A DNA stretch of 64,000 bases from JAWPMT01 sp965227935 (GCA_965227935.1 CBDDGS010000055.1:1612001-1676000); one strand, 5' to 3'; shown: positions 32,318 through 41,073, counted from the first letter of the stretch. Notes: generated by a model from the letters alone, not told the origin. Program-made: numbers and translations.

Positions 32318-32785
32318 ATGCTAACGATCATGAGTGCAGAAGAAAAAGACCGAGTAGAGCGATTCATTCACGGCCTGGAGGGACTAATGCTTGGCATGCA
32401 GCGTGTGGATAGTACCTGCATGGAGGCATTTGGATCGATATCCAAACGCGAGTTTGGTTTGTGTATCATGCTCGGTAAGGAGAAGAAGATGATCATGCGC
32501 GAGGTAGCTGAGTTCCTGCAGGTACCTATGAGTACGGCAACGGGTATTGTCGATAAGCTGATCGAGAAAGGTCTGGTAAATCGAGACTATTCACCAGAAG
32601 ACCGCCGGATTGTCATGGTCGAGCTGAGCGCCCAGGGCTGCGACATCTACGATATGCTCAAGGAGAAACTTTTTCAGTATGGGCGGTCAGTCCTTGAAGA
32701 ATTTGAACCCCACGAACGCGACCAATTCATTGATTTTATGGTCCGGGCGGCAGAAGCTACCTGGAAGCTGGAAAAGGTGTTGTAA
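32318..32785 (+). CDS. MarR-family transcriptional repressor
   Basis: I start at ATG 32318 (155 residues) because an upstream ATG at 32240 would put the operator inside the coding region and add a non-family leader. The winged helix is visible: IMREVAEFLQVPMSTATGIV (recognition helix), DKLIEKGLVNRDYSPEDRRI and VMVELSAQGCDIYDMLKEKL (wing and dimer helix). MarR proteins repress by binding 18- to 22-bp dyads and release on binding phenolic, lipid-like or oxidising ligands. The conserved operator occurs here and twice before the RND pump gene, so it very likely controls itself and the export genes. Confidence 0.93.
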   Translation: MLTIMSAEEKDRVERFIHGLEGLMLGMQRVDSTCMEAFGSISKREFGLCIMLGKEKKMIMREVAEFLQVPMSTATGIVDKLIEKGLVNRDYSPEDRRIVMVELSAQGCDIYDMLKEKLFQYGRSVLEEFEPHERDQFIDFMVRAAEATWKLEKVL

Positions 32786-32879
32786 GATTTTTTCAGTTTT
32801 TTCTCGCTTTTTGGGCATTTACTGTCACACGTCATTTGAAATGTGGTCTAAGCTAGTATAACACTAAACGTTGGGTCGC

Positions 32880-33752
32880 ATGAGTCAAAATACTGATAGA
32901 AACCGTGAGGAGGACCAACTCCTCATCGACAAGGCACTGGCCGGTTCTCGCCTTGCTTTGGAAGACTTGATCAAGAGGCATCAGGATTTTGTGTACAACG
33001 TCGCTCTGAAGATGGCGCTCAATCCTGATGATGCGCAAGACCTCGCACAAGAGGCACTGATCAAAGTCGTAACAAACCTCTCAAAATTTCAAGGTAGGTC
33101 ATCATTTCGGACATGGGCGTATAGAATTGTGGTCAACCATTTTCTGAATGCCAAGAAAATGAATGCAGAAAAGGCGGTGACAAGCTTTGAGGCGTTTGGC
33201 AAAAGTCTGGATGAAACGCCGGACCATGTACTTACACAGGAAGAGGAGATGACCATGGCTGAGGCTGTGAGTGAGGCTCGGATTGGTTGCATGTCCGCCA
33301 TGCTCTTGTGTCTCGATCGGGAACAACGCCTGATTTATGCGCTGGGAGATATCTTCCAGATAGACCATCACACAGGCGCTGAGATCTTCGATATCACGAG
33401 CGACAATTATCGGCAGAGGTTGTCTAGAGCTCGCCGTGAGCTGTATGCATTCATGCAGGAGAAATGTGGCCTCATCAATAAGTCTAACCCGTGTAGATGT
33501 AGTCGCAAGACCAAGGCCTTCATCCAGAGAGGCTGGGTGGACCGTGATAATCTGGTTTTTGCGGATAAACGGCTGAAATCCATCCGGGACACGGTACTGC
33601 AACGACAACAGGAGCTGGAGGATGCCATCAACGGCGAGTACCTAGAACTGTACAGGGATCATCCCTACCACAATCGCGCAATAGCCGGTAAAATCGGCAA
33701 ATCGCTAGTCTCCGACCCGAGAATGGCGAAGATCTTCGATCTGGAGAGCTAA
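32880..33752 (+). CDS. RNA polymerase sigma factor with CRC-type C-terminal extension
   Basis: ATG 32880 gives 290 residues. Region 2 has LEDLIKRHQDFVYNVALKMA, DDAQDLAQEALIKVVTNLSK and SFRTWAYRIVVNHFLNAKK; region 4 follows with ICDREQRLIYALGDIFQ-like and TGAEIFDITSDNYRQRLSRA. After region 4 an extra 90 residues begin with CGLINKSNPCRC (Cys196, 205, 207) and KTKAFIQRGWVD, which may bind a metal or serve as a built-in sensor. There is no separate anti-sigma gene. It sits between the MarR gene and the RND exporter. Confidence 0.93.
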   Translation: MSQNTDRNREEDQLLIDKALAGSRLALEDLIKRHQDFVYNVALKMALNPDDAQDLAQEALIKVVTNLSKFQGRSSFRTWAYRIVVNHFLNAKKMNAEKAVTSFEAFGKSLDETPDHVLTQEEEMTMAEAVSEARIGCMSAMLLCLDREQRLIYALGDIFQIDHHTGAEIFDITSDNYRQRLSRARRELYAFMQEKCGLINKSNPCRCSRKTKAFIQRGWVDRDNLVFADKRLKSIRDTVLQRQQELEDAINGEYLELYRDHPYHNRAIAGKIGKSLVSDPRMAKIFDLES

Positions 33753-33755
33753 AAA

Positions 33756-33776
33756 TTATTTCGAAAGTCGAATTAT
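33756..33776. promoter_or_regulatory. candidate MarR operator, site 2
   Basis: Half-sites TTATTTCG and CGAATTAT around AAAGT; the core TTCGA-AAG-TCGAA is a perfect dyad. It starts 4 bases after the sigma-factor stop codon, ahead of the RND gene. Confidence 0.75.
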
Positions 33777-33815
33777 TCTGAAACCAAAAAATCCAGGCAC
33801 CGTTCCTACACTCAC

Positions 33816-33836
33816 ATATTTCGTAATTCGAAATAT
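33816..33836. promoter_or_regulatory. candidate MarR operator, site 3
   Basis: Half-sites ATATTTCG and CGAAATAT are perfectly complementary around a 5-base centre. It lies 60 bases (about six helical turns, same face) from site 2 and 112 bases before the RND start. Confidence 0.78.
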
Positions 33837-33947
33837 ACATTATCAGAATTATTAGGAGAAAGAAATATTTGATGTCCAAAATTCCTGGACTCAATCGTCA
33901 CCACAAGAAATAAGTACACACAACAACCTTATACACAATCGCGCATT

Positions 33948-36341
33948 ATGAGAAAGCTCATAAACATCTTTAGAAAGAACTCCGGCAGGTTTGGTACCTC
34001 CTGGGGCAATGCAGTCATCAAGTACCGATGGCTGGTCTTGATTTCCACCACAATCGTCGCAATGGCGGCAGGTTTTGGTGGACAGTACGTGAAGTTCAAT
34101 AGTGACTATCACGTATTCTTCAGCGAGGACAATCCACAACTACTTGCTTATGACGCCCTTCAAGAGAAGTACACGAAGGACGACAATGTGTTTGTGGTGA
34201 TTTCCACAAAATCCGGTGAGTTGTTTACGCCTAAGCATCTGGATGCCATTGAACGTTTCACAACGGATTCATGGCAGGTGCCTTACAGCAGCCGGGTTGA
34301 CGCGGTCACGAATTTTCAGTACACGCGTGCTGAGGGTGATGACCTCTACGTGGATGACCTGATTGCGGGAGCTGCCTCCATGAATCAGCAGGAGCTGGAT
34401 GAATTGAAGCGGATCGCTACCACTGATTCTCGCCTGGTAAACCGGCTTGTCAATGAAGAGGGAACCGTTACAGCTGTGAACATCACCGTTCGGCTCCCGG
34501 ACGTCGACAATGGTGAAAACACGGAGATAGTCGCGCATGTGAGGGATATGGTGGCTGACTTTGAGGGTAAAAACCCAAATCTGGAGGTGCACATGTCGGG
34601 CATGGTTATGCTCAACGCAGCCTTTTTTGAGGCAGCTTCCAGCGATGCAGGGACGTTGACGCCTTTGATGTTCCTGTTCATTATTGTGACGATCTTTCTG
34701 ACCACGCGCTCAGTCAGCGGCACGTTCTCGACCCTGATTGTGATCATCTTCTCGATCATGACAGCGATGGGACTGGGTGGTTGGTTAGGGATCCAGCTGA
34801 CGCCTCCAAGTGCTTCCTTCATCAACATTGTGATGACGCTGGCAGTCGCTGATAGCATTCACGTGCTGATCACGATGCTGCAGCGCATGCGAAAAGGGGA
34901 CTCCAAGCAGGAAGCCATCATTGAGACTTTGCGAGTGAATTTCATGCCCATCTTCATCACGTCGGTGACGACGGTCATTGGATTCCTCAGTATGAATACG
35001 TCCGATTCTCCGCCTTTTCGGGACCTGGGTAACCTCACGGCGATAGGTATGGCGGCAGCCTTTTTGTACTCGGTCCTGACGTTGCCAGCATTGATGTCTG
35101 TATTGCCCATGAGGGTAAAGGTGCGAGAGCAGAAAGACGGTCGCTTACCGTTCCTTGAGCGCCTGGCCGAGTTTGTTATCCGCCGTCGAGTGGCCGTATT
35201 GGCCGCCAGTGTGCTGTTCATTTTCGGCTTCTCTTCCTTTGTGGTTCGCAATGAGCTCAACGATGAATTCATCAAGTACTTCAGCACGGACGTGCCCTTC
35301 CGGTCTGATACTGATTTTATCAGTGACAATCTCACAGGCATCTACACGATGGAGTTCTCCATTGCGGCTGAGGATGCCGGAGGGATCAGTGAACCGGCCT
35401 ACCAGGCGAAATTGAAGGAGTTTGAGGAGTGGCTCTACACCCACGACGAGGTCATCCACGTCAATGCTTTCACCGAGGTGATGAAGTATGTCAATAAGTC
35501 GATGCATGGTGATGATCCTTCCTATTTCCAAATTCCGGGCAATCGTGAGGAGGCGGCGCAGTACCTGCTGCTGTATGAATTGTCTCTGCCACTGGGCCTG
35601 GACCTCAACAACCAGGTGAATGTCGACAAGTCGGAGACGAGGATGATTGTCACACTGGAAAATGTGTCTACGCAGGAAATGCTGGCACTCGGACGGGAAG
35701 CCTCTGCCTGGCTGAAGGGCAATGCTCCGGACCACATGTATGCCGAAGGTGTGAGCAGCACGATGATGTTTGCCCACCTCTCTGAGCGACAGATAAAGAG
35801 CATGATTTCGGGGACGGCGGTCGCATTGATCCTCATCTCCATTGTGCTGGGCTTCGCGATCAGAAGTGGCAAGTTCGGGGCCCTTTCATTGATCCCAAAC
35901 ATTACGCCGATCGTCGTTGGACTCGGGATGTGGGGCTTGCTGTACGGCTATATCAATACGGGGATATCCATCGTGTTTGGTATGACACTGGGCATCATCG
36001 TCGATGACACCGTGCACTTCCTCTCAAAGTATCTCCGCGCCCGCCGGGAGCTTGGGAAGTCACCCGAGGACGCCGTGAGATATGCCTTCTCGACTGTGGG
36101 ACAAGCCCTGCTAGTAACGACTTTCGTCTTAGTGGTGGGCTTCACCGTCATCGCCCAGTCGGACTTTGGCTTGAACGCCGATATGGCCAAGATCACTGTT
36201 CTGATCATTGCACTAGCCTTGATTCTGGACTTCTTCATGCTGCCAGCTTTGCTGATCACATTCCCGAGCAAGCGTCAACAAGATACTGTCGCTGTTGAAG
36301 AGGCTGAGGAGGCCGACGAACAAAGAGCTATACCAGCTTAG
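33948..36341 (+). CDS. RND superfamily (MMPL) exporter
   Basis: The 797-residue inner-membrane protein has the two-fold RND layout of helix 1, a large periplasmic loop, five helices, then the same again. TM4 carries an Asp in VMTLAVADSIHVLITMLQRM (about residue 302) and TM10 has GMTLGIIVDDTVHFLSKYLR (Asp 686/687), which form the proton path. This subgroup (predicted exporters, MMPL) moves lipids, hopanoids or pigments rather than drugs. It is followed by a LolA-like carrier and an outer-membrane barrel, giving a full route to the outer membrane. Two MarR sites precede it. Confidence 0.95.
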   Translation: MRKLINIFRKNSGRFGTSWGNAVIKYRWLVLISTTIVAMAAGFGGQYVKFNSDYHVFFSEDNPQLLAYDALQEKYTKDDNVFVVISTKSGELFTPKHLDAIERFTTDSWQVPYSSRVDAVTNFQYTRAEGDDLYVDDLIAGAASMNQQELDELKRIATTDSRLVNRLVNEEGTVTAVNITVRLPDVDNGENTEIVAHVRDMVADFEGKNPNLEVHMSGMVMLNAAFFEAASSDAGTLTPLMFLFIIVTIFLTTRSVSGTFSTLIVIIFSIMTAMGLGGWLGIQLTPPSASFINIVMTLAVADSIHVLITMLQRMRKGDSKQEAIIETLRVNFMPIFITSVTTVIGFLSMNTSDSPPFRDLGNLTAIGMAAAFLYSVLTLPALMSVLPMRVKVREQKDGRLPFLERLAEFVIRRRVAVLAASVLFIFGFSSFVVRNELNDEFIKYFSTDVPFRSDTDFISDNLTGIYTMEFSIAAEDAGGISEPAYQAKLKEFEEWLYTHDEVIHVNAFTEVMKYVNKSMHGDDPSYFQIPGNREEAAQYLLLYELSLPLGLDLNNQVNVDKSETRMIVTLENVSTQEMLALGREASAWLKGNAPDHMYAEGVSSTMMFAHLSERQIKSMISGTAVALILISIVLGFAIRSGKFGALSLIPNITPIVVGLGMWGLLYGYINTGISIVFGMTLGIIVDDTVHFLSKYLRARRELGKSPEDAVRYAFSTVGQALLVTTFVLVVGFTVIAQSDFGLNADMAKITVLIIALALILDFFMLPALLITFPSKRQQDTVAVEEAEEADEQRAIPA

Positions 36342-36385
36342 ATAGCTAACAATTAATAAGAATAACACACTAAATAAGAATAATC

Positions 36386-37165
36386 ATGAGAACTACACTC
36401 ATAGCACTACTAGTATTTGCAAGCCAACTAGTGTTGGCTCAGAGTCCGGCAGATCGCGGACTTGAAATCGCCCAGAAGGCGGATGAAGTAGACCAGGGCT
36501 TCGAGAGCTCCAGCGTCAAGTTGACCATGGTCATGCGCAACAAGAATGGCCAGGAAACCACGAGATTCCTGGAAAATAAGACCCTCGAATTGACCGAGGA
36601 CGGCGACAAATCATTGATCGTATTCAATAGCCCTCGTGATGTGCAGGGAACTGCGACCCTGACTTACACGCATAAGGAAGGTCCGGATGATCAGTGGCTC
36701 TACCTACCTGCGTTGAAGCGTGTCAAGAGGATCTCTTCGTCGAACAAATCAGGCCCTTTTGTTGGCAGTGAATTTGCCTACGAGGACCTGTCGTCTCAGG
36801 AAGTGGAGAAATACACCTACAAATACCTGGAAGAGGGCGATGTGGGTGGACAAGCGGTCTACCTGGTGGAGAGGTATCCGGTTGATCCGAAGTCTGGTTA
36901 CAGCAAGCAAATTGTGGCTTATAACAAGGAGAACTATCGACTGGAGAAAGTGGACTTCTACGATCGCCGGGGTGGTCTCCTCAAGACCCTGACTTACAGC
37001 GGCTATCAAAACTATCTCGACAAGCACTGGAGAGCCAGTGAGTTCCTGATGGTCAACCACCAAACGGGGAAAGAGACCACTTTGCTTTTCGAGGGATACG
37101 AGTTCAAGGTTGGACTGGCTGACAATGACTTTTCGCAAAACAGTCTTGTGAGGGCAGGTAGGTAA
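36386..37165 (+). CDS. outer-membrane lipoprotein-sorting (LolA-like) protein
   Basis: The 259-residue protein has a signal peptide (LIALLVFASQLVLAQSPADR) and a LolA/LppX-like fold: SSSVKLTMVMRNKNGQETTR-type first strand, GTATLTYTHKEGPDDQWLYL, KRVKRISSSNKSGPFVGSEF with AYEDLSSQEVEKYTY, and the closing LLFEGYEFKVGLADNDFSQN. Proteins of this group next to MMPL pumps carry hydrophobic cargo through the periplasm. It starts 44 bases after the RND gene, in the same operon. A spacer hairpin follows it. Confidence 0.92.
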   Translation: MRTTLIALLVFASQLVLAQSPADRGLEIAQKADEVDQGFESSSVKLTMVMRNKNGQETTRFLENKTLELTEDGDKSLIVFNSPRDVQGTATLTYTHKEGPDDQWLYLPALKRVKRISSSNKSGPFVGSEFAYEDLSSQEVEKYTYKYLEEGDVGGQAVYLVERYPVDPKSGYSKQIVAYNKENYRLEKVDFYDRRGGLLKTLTYSGYQNYLDKHWRASEFLMVNHQTGKETTLLFEGYEFKVGLADNDFSQNSLVRAGR

Positions 37166-37176
37166 TTCTAGTTGAG

Positions 37177-37201
37177 AGGAGGGCCTTCTTTGGGTCCTCC
37201 T
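37177..37201 (+). terminator. spacer hairpin between carrier and barrel genes
   Basis: A 9-bp stem AGGAGGGCC/GGTCCTCCT with one G-T pair and a 7-base loop. It lacks a clear U-run, so it may stabilise or partly attenuate the transcript rather than end it. Confidence 0.45.
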
Positions 37202-37228
37202 ATTTCACATCACACATCCACTACTGAC

Positions 37229-38428
37229 ATGAAAAAGTTGAAAGTTGTTGTCGGATTTTTTCTGGCGGCTTGGGTGATTGCGACCGAGGTCGTCGCTCAG
37301 GACACCGAGGAGGTCTACCAGGATTTCCGAGTAGAGCTCAATGCAGACTATCGGTACTTCTTCCAGGAAGGACTGTATCCAGGGCAGGAGCAATCCTACT
37401 TATCATTTGCAGTCAAGCCCGAGTATGTAAGGGAATGGCTGGACGGCAAGTATACCTTCAAGTTTGTAGGCTTTGCGAGGGTCGACCAACACGACAAACG
37501 CAGAACTCATTTTGATATTCGCGAACTGTACTGGCAAGTGGTGCAAGACAATGCCGAAATAAGTATTGGGATAAAGAAGGTGTTCTGGGGAGTGACAGAG
37601 TCAGCACATTTGGTGGACATCATCAATCAGACCGACGTCGTCGAAAGCTTCGACGGGGAGGAGAAGCTCGGTCAGCCGATGGTGCACTACTCTTACCTGA
37701 CCGGATTCGGCACATTGGATTTTTTCTTGCTGCCCTATTTCCGTCGGCCGGCTTTTCCCGGTGAGAAGGGTCGACTGAGAACACCCATTGTATTGGACAG
37801 CCGTGAATTTGAGTTTCAGAGTTCTGCGGAGGAGTACAGGCCGGATCTAGCGGTCCGCTATTCGACGTTCTTTGGCGTGTTTGACGCAGGTCTCTCTTAT
37901 TTCTATGGCACAGGCCGTGACCCGATCGTCACCAGCATTGAGGAATTTCGACCCATATATGGTGTCATCCACCAGGTGGGGATGGACCTGCAGGCCACAA
38001 CAGGCCCTGCTTTGTGGAAGCTGGAAGCCATTCGCAGGATGAATGACCTACAGGATATGGTGGCGATAGTCGGGGGCGTTGAATACACATTTGGCAATAT
38101 CGGCGGCTCGGGAATTGACTGGGGTATACTTGGCGAATACTTGTATGATAACCGTGGGACCTTGGCCCTCAATAGCCTTCAAAATGACGTTTTCGTTGGC
38201 TCCCGCATAGGATTCAATGACACGCAGGACACGCAGATCTTGATGGGGGCCATCGTGGATCTGGAGTACAGTACAAGGATCTATTCCATTGAGGCTGACC
38301 GCAGAATTGGTGAATCATGGACGACGGAGGTGGAAGCCCGCATTTTTTCGAAGGTGTCAGATTCTGAGTTTATCTATTTCTTCAGGGAAGACAGCTTCCT
38401 CAAGTTCTCGCTATCTAAATATTTCTGA
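37229..38428 (+). CDS. outer-membrane beta-barrel protein of the RND export operon
   Basis: ATG 37229 gives 399 residues and a signal peptide (LKVVVGFFLAAWVIATEVVA). The mature part has strand repeats with aromatic girdles (ADYRYFFQEGLYPGQEQSYL, IREIYWQ-like VRDN..EISIGIKKVFWGV, TTEVEARIFSKVSDSEFIYF) and a terminal strand FLKFSLSKYF. It resembles DUF1302/alginate-export-type barrels that occur with MMPL pumps and LolA-like proteins. It probably accepts or releases the cargo at the outer membrane. Confidence 0.85.
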   Translation: MKKLKVVVGFFLAAWVIATEVVAQDTEEVYQDFRVELNADYRYFFQEGLYPGQEQSYLSFAVKPEYVREWLDGKYTFKFVGFARVDQHDKRRTHFDIRELYWQVVQDNAEISIGIKKVFWGVTESAHLVDIINQTDVVESFDGEEKLGQPMVHYSYLTGFGTLDFFLLPYFRRPAFPGEKGRLRTPIVLDSREFEFQSSAEEYRPDLAVRYSTFFGVFDAGLSYFYGTGRDPIVTSIEEFRPIYGVIHQVGMDLQATTGPALWKLEAIRRMNDLQDMVAIVGGVEYTFGNIGGSGIDWGILGEYLYDNRGTLALNSLQNDVFVGSRIGFNDTQDTQILMGAIVDLEYSTRIYSIEADRRIGESWTTEVEARIFSKVSDSEFIYFFREDSFLKFSLSKYF

Positions 38429-38467
38429 CATAAGGTATTGATTTTCATGTAGTAGGTTCGATTGCTG

Positions 38468-38496
38468 AAAGGGGGGATTTACCCCCTTTTCTTTTT
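38468..38496 (+). terminator. intrinsic terminator
   Basis: Stem AAAGGGGG/CCCCCTTT with loop GATTTA, followed by TTCTTTTT. It ends the export operon about 40 bases after its last stop codon. Confidence 0.88.
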
Positions 38497-38561
38497 GGAG
38501 TATTCAGGTAATTGTGTGAGATTTTTCTAATATTTGGGAAACACACACGCTATCACACATT

Positions 38562-39149
38562 ATGAAAAAAATTACTCTGCTATTTACATTCGTTCTGGCC
38601 CTCGCCGTAACGGCATCTGCTCAGAAGTTCAAGCTTGGTGTCAAAGGCGGTCTCAACTTTCCTAATGCCAGCGATTTTGGGATTGATGATGATACTGAAT
38701 TCAACAGCTCTGGGTATCACGCCGGGCTATTTGCCTCAGTGAAGATCGCATTGTTTGCGGTACAGCCTGAGGTACTTTACGATTTCACAAGATTCGAGAT
38801 CCCTGATGATATCGGCGATCTGGAGTCCAAAATTTCTTATGTGCAGATCCCTGTAATGGTAAAGTTCTATCCGATCCCGGCGCTCAATCTGCAAGTGGGA
38901 CCGAGGTTTGGGATTCTGACCAGCGAGATCAACGAGTTTGACGGACAGGATCTGGGTGAAGAAACGTTGAAGAGCACTGATTTCAGCCTGGCCTTCGGTG
39001 TCGGATTCGACCTGCCTTTCGGTTTGGACGTACACGGTCGTTATAACCTAGGGCTCAGCAACAATGACAACACTGACTTTGATTTCGAAACAAGTAACTC
39101 CAACTTCCAGATCTCAATAGGCTATGCCCTGGTAAAGAAAGGTCTGTAG
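38562..39149 (+). CDS. PorT-like outer-membrane beta-barrel protein
   Basis: The 195-residue protein has a signal peptide (KKITLLFTFVLALAVTASAQ) and the small-barrel pattern common in Bacteroidota: KFKLGVKGGLNFPNASDFGI, GYHAGLFASVKIALFAVQPE, ISYVQIPVMVKFYPIPALNL, QVGPRFGILTSEINEFDGQD and SIGYALVKKGL. Members are 8-stranded outer-membrane barrels; some work in type IX secretion, most are unassigned. It has its own terminator on the 3' side. Confidence 0.88.
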   Translation: MKKITLLFTFVLALAVTASAQKFKLGVKGGLNFPNASDFGIDDDTEFNSSGYHAGLFASVKIALFAVQPEVLYDFTRFEIPDDIGDLESKISYVQIPVMVKFYPIPALNLQVGPRFGILTSEINEFDGQDLGEETLKSTDFSLAFGVGFDLPFGLDVHGRYNLGLSNNDNTDFDFETSNSNFQISIGYALVKKGL

Positions 39150-39177
39150 GAGAAGTTCAAAGTATTTGAGAAGAAGG

Positions 39178-39206
39178 AAGCCCGTCGTTAGATGGGCTTT
39201 TTCTTT
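39178..39206. terminator. intrinsic terminator overlapping the convergent gene end
   Basis: A 9-bp stem AAGCCCGTC/GATGGGCTT with loop GTTA and T-rich tail TTTCTTTT. It covers the stop codon of the convergent AlkD gene at 39188-39190. Confidence 0.8.
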
Positions 39207-39898
39207 TCCAATCGTTCGCGTATCGCCGGCTTTCGCAACTCGCGAAGGACATCTTTTCCAATCCATCTCGCGCTTCTCTGTGACAAGCCGCTCCATCGTT
39301 CGGCGATCGGCAAAACGAGCTCCAGCCTGTCTATTCGGGATTTACCAACTTGCCTCAGCAACCAGCTGATAGCTTTCTGGACCAATGGACGGTCGTCGTT
39401 GATGTACTTCTCAGCGGTTATCAGAAATCCATTGATGACCTCATCCTCGAGTCGTTTGTGATGCACGACGACAGTTGTCATGAGTACCAGACCAGTCCTT
39501 CGAACATAGAGGCGCTCGTCCGCAGCCAGTTGATGTGATAGTGTTGGCGCAAAGGGTGCGCGGCGGAACAAATGAGCGCAAGCGCTATCGCACAGGTCCC
39601 AGCTGTAAAACTCCCCCGCCCATTGCCAGACGAGTTCTTCCGTCAGCGACCCAGGCGGCATCACGTGGATGGCCACATGCTTCATTTCGTGTATTGGGGA
39701 CATCCATAACGCAAAAGCCAATTCCTCTGACTTGCCGACTTCCTTTGCCAGCCCTTGAATGACGGGATTCCTGACGCCCAGGACTTGTGGTGCTTCGATG
39801 CCATACCGGGCATACTGCTTGCTGAATTGTGGGTCGGCCAGGAACTCCAATCGCTGTCGAATGTCTTCGACAGTAAAGGATGATGTAGATCCTGTCAT
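39188..39898 (-). CDS. DNA alkylation repair protein (AlkD-like HEAT-repeat glycosylase)
   Basis: The 236-residue protein (start MTGSTSSFTV at 39898, one base after the upstream stop; a start at 39910 is also possible) consists of HEAT-like helices: YGIEAPQVLGVRNPVIQGLA, LWMSPIHEMKHVAIHVMPPG, WDLCDSACAHLFRRAPFAPT, RTGLVLMTTVVVHHK and KAISWLLRQVGKSRIDRLEL. The order and the WD and W/Lys-rich concave positions fit AlkD, which removes cationic N3/N7-alkyl purines from DNA without base flipping. It overlaps the Fic gene's end. Confidence 0.9.
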   Translation of the reverse strand: MTGSTSSFTVEDIRQRLEFLADPQFSKQYARYGIEAPQVLGVRNPVIQGLAKEVGKSEELAFALWMSPIHEMKHVAIHVMPPGSLTEELVWQWAGEFYSWDLCDSACAHLFRRAPFAPTLSHQLAADERLYVRRTGLVLMTTVVVHHKRLEDEVINGFLITAEKYINDDRPLVQKAISWLLRQVGKSRIDRLELVLPIAERWSGLSQRSARWIGKDVLRELRKPAIRERLEKKKPI

Positions 39899-39899
39899 A

Positions 39900-41015
39900 T
39901 CAGTCGGCAAGGATCCTGTACAATTCCAGGTTGAGGTAGTAGTGGTGCCCCTGAATAGATCTCTTTTCGAGAACGCCCATCTCTGCTAGCGTATTCAGAT
40001 AGTTTCGCGCCGTGTTCTCCGCATAGATCCTCTCATCCGTCAGGTGCTTTACCTTGATGTAAGGGTTCTGAAAAATCGCTTCGATCAGCTGGTCAGGCCG
40101 TCGGATATCGGTCGACTTCGATACTTCTTCCAGGATCGCATCCTTTGCGGAAATGATATCATTGATCTTATTGTACGTGATATTGGAGGTCACTTCGATG
40201 GCCCTCAGCATGTAGACGATCCATTTCTCCCAGGCCCCACGCTGAGAAACCCCCGCAAGCAAAGCGTAGTAGTCGCTTTTGTTGTCAATGATGTACTTGC
40301 TGAGAAACAGAATGGGGTAGTCGAGTAATCCCTGTTGCGTGAGGTAGTGGATATTAAACACACGACCTGTCCTGCCATTACCGTCCCGGAAGGGATGGAT
40401 CATCTCAAACTGACAGTGGGCAATCGCCATTTTGATCAAAGGGTCTGCGGGATACTTGTCATTGTCATTAGCAAATTCGGCGAGGTTGTCCAGCTTCGGT
40501 TCCAAAACGCCGTTTCCACGGGGTGGTGTGTAGACAACCTGACCGGCGCTTGGCCCGGAGTTGCCCCTTTTGATGACTATCTGCGCAAATGGTGGGCGGA
40601 TCCCATCGTTGGCCTGCTTCACGACACGGTAGATCTGTATGAAGTATTGTCTGTCGAACCCATTCTCCGTAAGGTACTTGGTACCAGTCCACAGCGCCTC
40701 TCGATAGCGCAGGACTTCCTTTGGAGGACCGGAGACCTCGTCCTGGCCTTCGCTGAATGCTTTGTACAGTTCATCGTCCGTCGTGAAGATATTTTCAATC
40801 GCACTGGACGCCTTGGCCTCTTGCAAACTGATGGTGTTGATCAACACTCCCTGATTGGGGATGGCGATGCTCCGACCCTGGAGGCGGCCGAGCGCTTGCT
40901 TGGCTTTCCCCAGCTGCTCGTAAACCTCTAGCGTCTTGAAGTGGTCATCGGGAATGGGCATCAGTGGAAGGTCATTCCAGGGGGCTTCTCGATTGGGGTT
41001 AATGGAATAGGCCAT
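39900..41015 (-). CDS. Fic-family AMPylase with N-terminal inhibitory helix and winged helix
   Basis: The 371-residue protein has the Fic core motif HPFRDGNGRTGR (catalytic His at about residue 207) and an N-terminal inhibitory motif SSAIEN (Ser70, Glu74, Asn75) that fits (S/T)xxxE(G/N), so it is class II and held inactive by the Glu. The C-terminal 80 residues form a winged helix with IKVKHLTDERIYAENTARNY and LNTLAEMGVLEKRSIQGHHY. It probably transfers AMP to a Ser/Thr/Tyr of a target when relieved. Its stop lies one base before the preferred alkD start, so both are one operon. Confidence 0.94.
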   Translation of the reverse strand: MAYSINPNREAPWNDLPLMPIPDDHFKTLEVYEQLGKAKQALGRLQGRSIAIPNQGVLINTISLQEAKASSAIENIFTTDDELYKAFSEGQDEVSGPPKEVLRYREALWTGTKYLTENGFDRQYFIQIYRVVKQANDGIRPPFAQIVIKRGNSGPSAGQVVYTPPRGNGVLEPKLDNLAEFANDNDKYPADPLIKMAIAHCQFEMIHPFRDGNGRTGRVFNIHYLTQQGLLDYPILFLSKYIIDNKSDYYALLAGVSQRGAWEKWIVYMLRAIEVTSNITYNKINDIISAKDAILEEVSKSTDIRRPDQLIEAIFQNPYIKVKHLTDERIYAENTARNYLNTLAEMGVLEKRSIQGHHYYLNLELYRILAD

Positions 41016-41073
41016 GCGTGAATGGGGTAGTGGAAAAATGGCTTACGCCACAAGTTACCCATCATACATCAAT

